Assembly: GCA_000174895.1 (NCBI GenBank)
Contig: ACOK01000099.1
Span: 34,407 to 98,406 of the forward strand
Reading direction: 5' to 3'
Origin: Ruminococcus flavefaciens FD-1
GTDB lineage: Bacteria; Bacillota; Clostridia; Oscillospirales; Ruminococcaceae
Length of the DNA stretch: 64,000 bases
Shown here: positions 59,543 through 64,000 of the stretch, piece after piece
Numbering within the stretch: position 1 is the first letter of the stretch
Layout: every line of letters begins with the position of its first letter
Made by a program: the position numbers and the translations under genes
The notes under the pieces: model-generated
Database searches by the model: none
What the model saw: the letters and a program-made list of their open reading frames with translations, nothing else
What the model was told of the DNA's origin: nothing

Positions 59543-59615
59543 TAACATTATAGTCCCACTGCGAGCGAATGGCTGTATTATTGATCATATTACTATCAGA
59601 GAAAGTACGGACTGA

Positions 59616-59934
59616 TATTGCTCCCGGACTAACTATTGCATTTTTCTGCTTGTCCTGACAGCAAAATACAGGGACTGTGAAAGCCTATGAGAATTTCTTG
59701 TTCTCATAGGCTAATTTTCTTTGTCAACATACCGTTATATCCACTTTCGATTTCACGAATGGTATCGCTATTATTCGTCGGGCTGCATATATACATATTC
59801 CTTTATTTATACAAATTGATGATTTTTATAAATATTAACGGACTTGCAATATTTATGGTATATAATATGAATAACATAAGTTGATCGTTTTTTTGTGCTT
59901 TACAAAAGCAATAATAAAAAAAGGAGGGATCACA
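59616..59934. other. Intergenic region with one terminator
   Basis: Contains the hairpin at 59682-59712 and the AT-rich leader of the LRR-dockerin gene. No gene seen. Confidence 0.6.
59682..59712 (+). terminator. Terminator
   Basis: AGCCTATGAGAA / TTCTCATAGGCT, 12-bp perfect stem, then AATTTTCTTTG. Confidence 0.8.
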
Positions 59935-61119
59935 ATGAAAAACAAAGTGATCAGCATACTTTCCGCATTATTAATAGCCGGAACAATGGCAGCAGTACCA
60001 CTCAATGCAAGCGCAGTATATGAGGAGGGCGATGCAACAGTATTCAGTGCAGAAGAATACGAAGAAGAGGTTCTCAAATATTTCTATTATGAAAATGTAG
60101 ACGCAAAACTTTTATATGACAAGGAACTTGACTCGTTCCATATAATCTTTAAGACTAAAAAGGACTACGAAGATTTCACTGAATATTTCGTAAGAACTAA
60201 AAACTATACAACACTCAGCAAGGTTTCATTCCAATATCCAAAGGAAAAAACTATCAAGGATATTTTGGGTGAAATAAAACCTGTTGAAAGACGTGAAAAG
60301 CTTGAAATTTCAGAAGACGGAAAAACACTTTTGAATTATCCGGCAAATCAGACTGAAGAAGTCTTTGTTATTCCCGACGGAATTGAGGTTATAGGAAGAA
60401 GTGCATTCGCAAGTGCAACAAATTTAAAAAAGGTTGTTTTCCCCGAAACTGTAAAAGTTATCGGTGATAGTGCATTTGCGGGCTGTAATTTTGAGACAAT
60501 AGATTTCTTACCTGACAGCCTTGAAATAATCTGCGACAGAGCCTTTGCATATAATGAAAGTCTAAAATCTGTTACTATTCCGAAAAATGTAACTGAATTA
60601 CAGAAAATTATTGTCGGACCGTTTGGTTACTGTGTCAATCTTGAAGAAGTCACTTTTGAAAGAGAAAATCCTAAAATGCACCAAATGCCCGTCTCTTGGC
60701 ATTCACCTGATGATAAAGAACTCTATGATACATTTTATGATACCGGTATAACTGGATTAGGAATAGAGTTAGGACATTTAGTATACTATTTCCCCGACAA
60801 TTCATTTGATATTTATTCAGGCTCACTTGGGTATTATGACAGAGATTTTTACAAAATCAGCATGAAAGACTATAAACCATCATTCTCACCGCCGAAACCG
60901 GATCTTACCGGTGACGCAAACTGCGACGGTAACGTGGATATGTCTGATGCCGTACTGATAATGCAGAGCCTTGCAAATCCTTCCAAGTATAAGCTTACTG
61001 ATCAGGGCAGCAAAAATGCTGATTGCTATAATGTTGGTGATGGTGTTACTAATGCAGATGCACTGGCTATCCAGAAGTTTAAGCTTTCACTCATTACCGA
61101 ATTACCCGAGAAGAAATAA
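59935..61119 (+). CDS. Secreted LRR (BspA-type) protein with C-terminal dockerin
   Basis: 394 residues from the ATG at 59935 (AAAGGAGGG upstream; the frame is open to 59881). Signal peptide (1-26), an N-terminal region without match (about 30-125), LRR_5/BspA repeats (about 130-260: VFVIPDGIEVIGRSAFASAT, VVFPETVKVIGDSAFAGC, SLEIICDRAFAYNESLKSVT), then a type I dockerin (about 322-385: DANCDGNVDMSDAVLIMQSL and DGVTNADALAIQKFKLSL). It should be a cellulosome-attached binding protein. The short repeat copy 3 begins 5 bp after the stop. Confidence 0.9.
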   Translation: MKNKVISILSALLIAGTMAAVPLNASAVYEEGDATVFSAEEYEEEVLKYFYYENVDAKLLYDKELDSFHIIFKTKKDYEDFTEYFVRTKNYTTLSKVSFQYPKEKTIKDILGEIKPVERREKLEISEDGKTLLNYPANQTEEVFVIPDGIEVIGRSAFASATNLKKVVFPETVKVIGDSAFAGCNFETIDFLPDSLEIICDRAFAYNESLKSVTIPKNVTELQKIIVGPFGYCVNLEEVTFERENPKMHQMPVSWHSPDDKELYDTFYDTGITGLGIELGHLVYYFPDNSFDIYSGSLGYYDRDFYKISMKDYKPSFSPPKPDLTGDANCDGNVDMSDAVLIMQSLANPSKYKLTDQGSKNADCYNVGDGVTNADALAIQKFKLSLITELPEKK

Positions 61120-61124
61120 TAATC

Positions 61125-61168
61125 TTAAGGCAACACCGCACAAAGCCCGTCTGACGGCTTTGCCTTAA
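61125..61168. repeat. Shortened MITE-like repeat, copy 3 (44 bp)
   Basis: Starts TTAAGGCAACACCGCACAAA and ends GGCTTTGCCTTAA. It equals the left end of copies 1 and 2 joined to the extreme right end, i.e. an internal deletion product, still with TTAA at both ends. It can fold through CAAAGCC / GGCTTTG. Confidence 0.75.
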
Positions 61169-61189
61169 CGGGTCAAAGGAGAATGTGAT

Positions 61190-61897
61190 ATGAATGAAGA
61201 AATAAGAATACCATTGCATTTTAAAGAGGGAGTTTATCCTCTCGCCTCACTTCCTGCCGGAACAGACGATGATCTGGTACTTTGCTCAGAATCTTTTGAT
61301 ATATTATCTTACAGAGTTCCAAAACAAAAAAATACAGTCAGACTTTATTCGATATCAAAGCAAGATATTATGAATTATCTGACCGCAACTTACCGCAGCA
61401 GCGGCGAGCTGTATTGCGTTGAACTTCGCAATGGTGAGAATGTGACGCTGGTATATCTGCATTATCTTGATGCGGAATATGCAAAAGCCGAGGTCCTTGA
61501 CTTTGCAGAGCAAAGCGCAGCTATGATCTCAGACGAGCTTCTATGCTGCCGTGATAAAGTATTCCGCCTCTTTATCGAGCATTTCTACGACGGTGAAAGC
61601 TTTGACTATGCCGCAAAGATCGCAACAGAAGAAGACCGGAAAACTTTGCTTGCAAGTGCAGGTGATCGGGCAGAGGATCCGAAATTTTTACAGATGCTGA
61701 TAAACAACTCGGGAAACTATCCGTATGATAACAGGATCCCATGCGATAGCCATACTATCGGAATAATGCTGCAATGTGCGCCGTGTGCCCTTTATGAATT
61801 TGTGGTCAATGAAATGACAAAACGCATCAGAGAACGTGCTATTCCGTTACTTGATAAAACAGATGATTTTCAGTTTGTTGCATCCGAGTACGATTGA
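61190..61897 (+). CDS. Hypothetical protein
   Basis: 235 residues, AAAGGAG upstream. Soluble and mostly helical in the C-terminal half (KVFRLFIEHFYDGESFDYAA, EFVVNEMTKRIRERAIPLLD), beta-rich at the N-terminus (IRIPLHFKEGVYPLASLPAG). Two Cys in MLQCAPCALYEF. No recognised family. It stands alone between copy 3 and the palindromic element. Confidence 0.65.
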   Translation: MNEEIRIPLHFKEGVYPLASLPAGTDDDLVLCSESFDILSYRVPKQKNTVRLYSISKQDIMNYLTATYRSSGELYCVELRNGENVTLVYLHYLDAEYAKAEVLDFAEQSAAMISDELLCCRDKVFRLFIEHFYDGESFDYAAKIATEEDRKTLLASAGDRAEDPKFLQMLINNSGNYPYDNRIPCDSHTIGIMLQCAPCALYEFVVNEMTKRIRERAIPLLDKTDDFQFVASEYD

Positions 61898-61960
61898 GGA
61901 AATGCAATGGAAATAGGGGACGGCGTCCTCGACGTCCCAAAATTAGTTTTTCGACAAAAT

Positions 61961-62272
61961 GAAGGGCAGGCTTAACCGTTGTACTCTTACAGAAGTTTTT
62001 ACACGAGTCTATTGAGGGAAACCCTTTTGAAAAAGGGTTCTCCCTCAAACTCCCTTCCTAAAACTTTCAGTATTAATTTTTGCCCATTATAGGGCGCACT
62101 TGAAAGAAATGAAAAATTCTTACTTTACTTGTGTGCGCCCTATAATGGGCAAAAATTCTATTAAAAGTCTTTGGAAAGGGGTTCGGGGGAGCACCTTTCC
62201 TCAGAAAGGTTTCCCCCGATAAATACGTATAAAGCTGCTATATGAGTACAGCAGTTAAAGCCTGCCCTTTTC
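61961..62272. repeat. 312-bp near-palindromic element
   Basis: Symmetric about 62116. Outer arms GAAGGGCAGGCTT (61961) and AAAGCCTGCCCTTTTC (62257-62272); next, local hairpins GAGGGAAACCC...GGGTTCTCCCTC (62013-62046) and CGGGGGAGCACCTTTCC...CCCCCG (about 62186-62219); core a perfect 25-bp inverted repeat (62075-62099 / 62133-62157) with a 33-nt loop. No open frame. It fills the 398-bp gap between the genes at 61897 and 62296. Confidence 0.8.
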
Positions 62273-62295
62273 ACATTCATACCCTTAGTCTCCGC

Positions 62296-63918
62296 TCATC
62301 TATCCCTGTCCGACTCGATACGATAATATATCTCATAATTAAAATCATCCGGTCTGATCAGATTATTCTCTTTTGGCGGAACTGCGGTGAATTCTTTATT
62401 CAGGATCTCGCTTAATTTATTTTCGATAGCCTCTGAACAATAAGCTTCTACAATAATAATATCACTTTTATCGACCTGTTCCATCAGCTGACGGAAAAAC
62501 CATGTGTCTTCAGTCTGGAAATTATCCGGGTCCTGAGCAAAAGACGGTCCCTGCGGCGAATGCTTTGTAAGTCCGAAGAATTGATGTTCTCCGTTAAATC
62601 CTAAAAACTGATATCTGTCAACTTCATAGAAATCAAGAAGTTCATCGACATACTCAGCCTTTTTCTTCATGGAATCATATTTTTCATCGTAATATCCGCT
62701 GTAACTTGTTTCAGAAGAGAACAGTACATTTGCCATAACAAATATGCATAAGGATATTATCGCTCCGGAAATATATTTGTTTTTGACCTTTATTCTGTCT
62801 AAGTATTCTCCGCTGTACATCAAAAACGAGGCATAAACAGGAGCGGCAAAAATATAATGATGATTATAGTACTGTCCTCCCAGGCCGACACAGAATGATG
62901 CAAGATATATGGCCGCCACTGCTTTTACTGAATGCAATAAGACTGATCGGTCACTTTTTTTATAAGCGGCTGTCAATGTCAGAATGATCGCAGCTGCTAT
63001 GATTATCAGCAGCAATTTATTATACGACATAACATCTGCTTCCAGTAATTGTATGTTTCCCATTTTAGCAGCGATAGAACTGTCATTGCCTAATCTGGTA
63101 TTGAACATATGCTTTACGTAAATAGTCAGATATGGCTTCAATACGCCTGTTACGCCTAAAAGAGCTACAGTGAAAACTCCGCCTATGATATCGGGGATCA
63201 CTATCCCCTTTATAAAGTCACTGAACTTGTCAACGAACAGAAGAGCCGATATTGTAGCCACAACTAAAAATGGCTCCTTTAACATTACAGTCAGACTTAT
63301 ATAAAGCGCCGTAAGCAGCGTTCTTGCTATTTTATTCTTTTTGCTCTGAGCGCTGATAATTCTGCGAGCCGAATTTATATAAAGCAGCGAACAGGCCGTA
63401 CCAAGCGCCTCGACCTGAAAAGCACCCGAACGGTCCTCAACGTATATCGCCAGCATGGTACTGCTGAATAATACTGTCAAAAAGCAAAAGAGACCATATA
63501 TACAGGATTTTTTATTATCCTTGCCGTAGCTTAGCAAGTCATTTTTAAAGCGGCTGAAAATATGTATCCCCGGAACCAGTACTATTATCACAATTGCCAG
63601 AATACTTATCCAGTTACAAAGTATAGTACTATCCGTCAAACGGAAGGATAATGCCGACAAGAAAAACACACCTATCGGTTTATTCTCATACATTTCAGAG
63701 TATGGAGTAAGGCCATTCAGCATTCCCCTGCCCACAGCCCAGTAAAGCGGTGCATCAGCTGTATATGCATGAGATAATTCATAGGTTATTACGCTGTAAA
63801 AGGCACGTATCATCACATATATCACCAATACTATGAATACAGGTACATATGTATTATCAAGTATAAATTCTGATATATTATTTTTCTTTATTGATGTGCT
63901 GCTTTTTTTGGCATTCAT
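62296..63918 (-). CDS. Multi-pass membrane glycosyltransferase-like protein
   Basis: 540 residues, AGGAGAAC upstream. About ten to twelve membrane segments. The first extracellular loop has TADAPLYWAVGRGMLNGLTP and ENKPIGVFFL, the Asp/Lys pattern of GT-C enzymes (ArnT/PMT-like GT39/GT83) that use lipid-linked sugars. The C-terminal soluble part (about 415-540) includes YQFLGFNGEHQFFGLTKHSP. It presumably adds sugar to a surface polymer or protein; donor and acceptor are unknown. Convergent with the hypothetical gene across the palindromic element. Confidence 0.8.
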   Translation of the reverse strand: MNAKKSSTSIKKNNISEFILDNTYVPVFIVLVIYVMIRAFYSVITYELSHAYTADAPLYWAVGRGMLNGLTPYSEMYENKPIGVFFLSALSFRLTDSTILCNWISILAIVIIVLVPGIHIFSRFKNDLLSYGKDNKKSCIYGLFCFLTVLFSSTMLAIYVEDRSGAFQVEALGTACSLLYINSARRIISAQSKKNKIARTLLTALYISLTVMLKEPFLVVATISALLFVDKFSDFIKGIVIPDIIGGVFTVALLGVTGVLKPYLTIYVKHMFNTRLGNDSSIAAKMGNIQLLEADVMSYNKLLLIIIAAAIILTLTAAYKKSDRSVLLHSVKAVAAIYLASFCVGLGGQYYNHHYIFAAPVYASFLMYSGEYLDRIKVKNKYISGAIISLCIFVMANVLFSSETSYSGYYDEKYDSMKKKAEYVDELLDFYEVDRYQFLGFNGEHQFFGLTKHSPQGPSFAQDPDNFQTEDTWFFRQLMEQVDKSDIIIVEAYCSEAIENKLSEILNKEFTAVPPKENNLIRPDDFNYEIYYRIESDRDR

Positions 63919-63951
63919 TATTCTGTTCTCCTATAAACATAATTTAAATTA

Positions 63952-63981
63952 ATTATATCATACTTGCATTTTTATTGTCAA
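63952..63981 (-). promoter_or_regulatory. Promoter of the glycosyltransferase-like gene
   Basis: Minus-strand TTGACA (63976-63981), 18-bp spacer, TATAAT (63952-63957), with an extended -10 TG. Confidence 0.75.
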
Positions 63982-64000
63982 GGCTGTCAGCGAGGCCTGT

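Larger units (their letters stand above)
58825..59615 (+). pseudogene. Orphan gene split twice by MITE-like insertions
   Basis: ATG at 58825 follows GAGAGGTG. The first piece reads MGYDSYIEIDCRRYSDRIAD then MIEAF; repeat copy 1 follows; the second piece resumes KTIGWDIHNYDGAIEYL through DLAWYF; copy 2 follows; the last piece NNIIVPLRANGCIID ... IRESTD ends at 59613-59615. Removing each repeat with one TTAA restores one open frame of about 145 codons. In the present state, reading runs into the repeat and ends with the repeat-encoded tail KATPHKTRLTALH. Family unknown. Confidence 0.8.

Noticed and set aside
59881..59934. Longer N-terminus for the LRR-dockerin protein
   Set aside because: The extra 18 codons precede the AAAGGAGGG site and would spoil the signal peptide.

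Overview
The window looks like the chromosome of a fibrolytic Ruminococcus-type Firmicute (Oscillospiraceae). Evidence: four secreted proteins carry cellulosomal dockerin modules (near 1.7-1.95, 3.6-3.8, 57.7-57.9 and 60.9-61.1 kb), genes have strong AGGAGG ribosome sites and consensus sigma-A promoters, and there is a xylan-utilisation operon. The species cannot be fixed from the sequence alone.

Layout. (1) 1-5.1 kb: two minus-strand dockerin proteins, a CotH-kinase-like protein cut by the window edge and a CE3-CBM-dockerin-CE15 esterase. (2) 5.5-14.6 kb: a minus-strand xylo-oligosaccharide operon (mutarotase-like protein, GH3 glycosidase, xylose isomerase, sugar-binding lipoprotein, two permeases) with GC-rich hairpins at three gene junctions and a divergent AraC regulator. 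(3) 14.9-16.9 kb: a MATE transporter preceded by an intrinsic-terminator-like hairpin, and a small membrane protein. (4) 17.3-22.9 kb: a five-gene phospho-signalling operon whose core (kinase, VWA, PP2C) matches the TerY-P triad. (5) 23.3-26.0 kb: a binding lipoprotein with a long Ala/Glu insertion and a membrane GGDEF-like protein whose frame is broken. (6) 26.1-30.1 kb: smpB (also with an apparent frameshift), GNAT, S66 peptidase, methyltransferase, M24 peptidase, then tmRNA (ssrA).

(7) 30.07-54.18 kb: a proposed 24-kb genomic island inserted at the 3' end of ssrA. A 12-bp tmRNA 3'-end repeat, plus a second matching 8-bp block at identical spacing, recurs at 54171-54197. The island has a replication module (family A DNA polymerase, DUF927 ATPase), three large serine recombinases, an internally duplicated orphan protein, an operon with a zinc-finger amidoligase, a class II glutamine amidotransferase and two tiny coupled peptides, a restriction-type defence operon (HTH regulator, HTH-m5C methylase, MORC/GHKL ATPase, Z1 helicase-like ATPase, PD-(D/E)XK protein, orphan), and a Phd/PIN toxin-antitoxin pair at the right end. 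Several genes in its minus-strand operons are separated by GC-rich hairpins.

(8) 54.2-64 kb: chromosome beyond the island: an ECF sigma factor, a membrane anti-sigma candidate and a dockerin protein in one operon; a gene split by two copies of a TTAA-flanked MITE-like repeat; an LRR-dockerin protein; a 312-bp near-palindromic element; and a multi-pass glycosyltransferase-like protein. The fibre-degradation genes at both ends are host functions. The centre is horizontally acquired defence and modification cargo.
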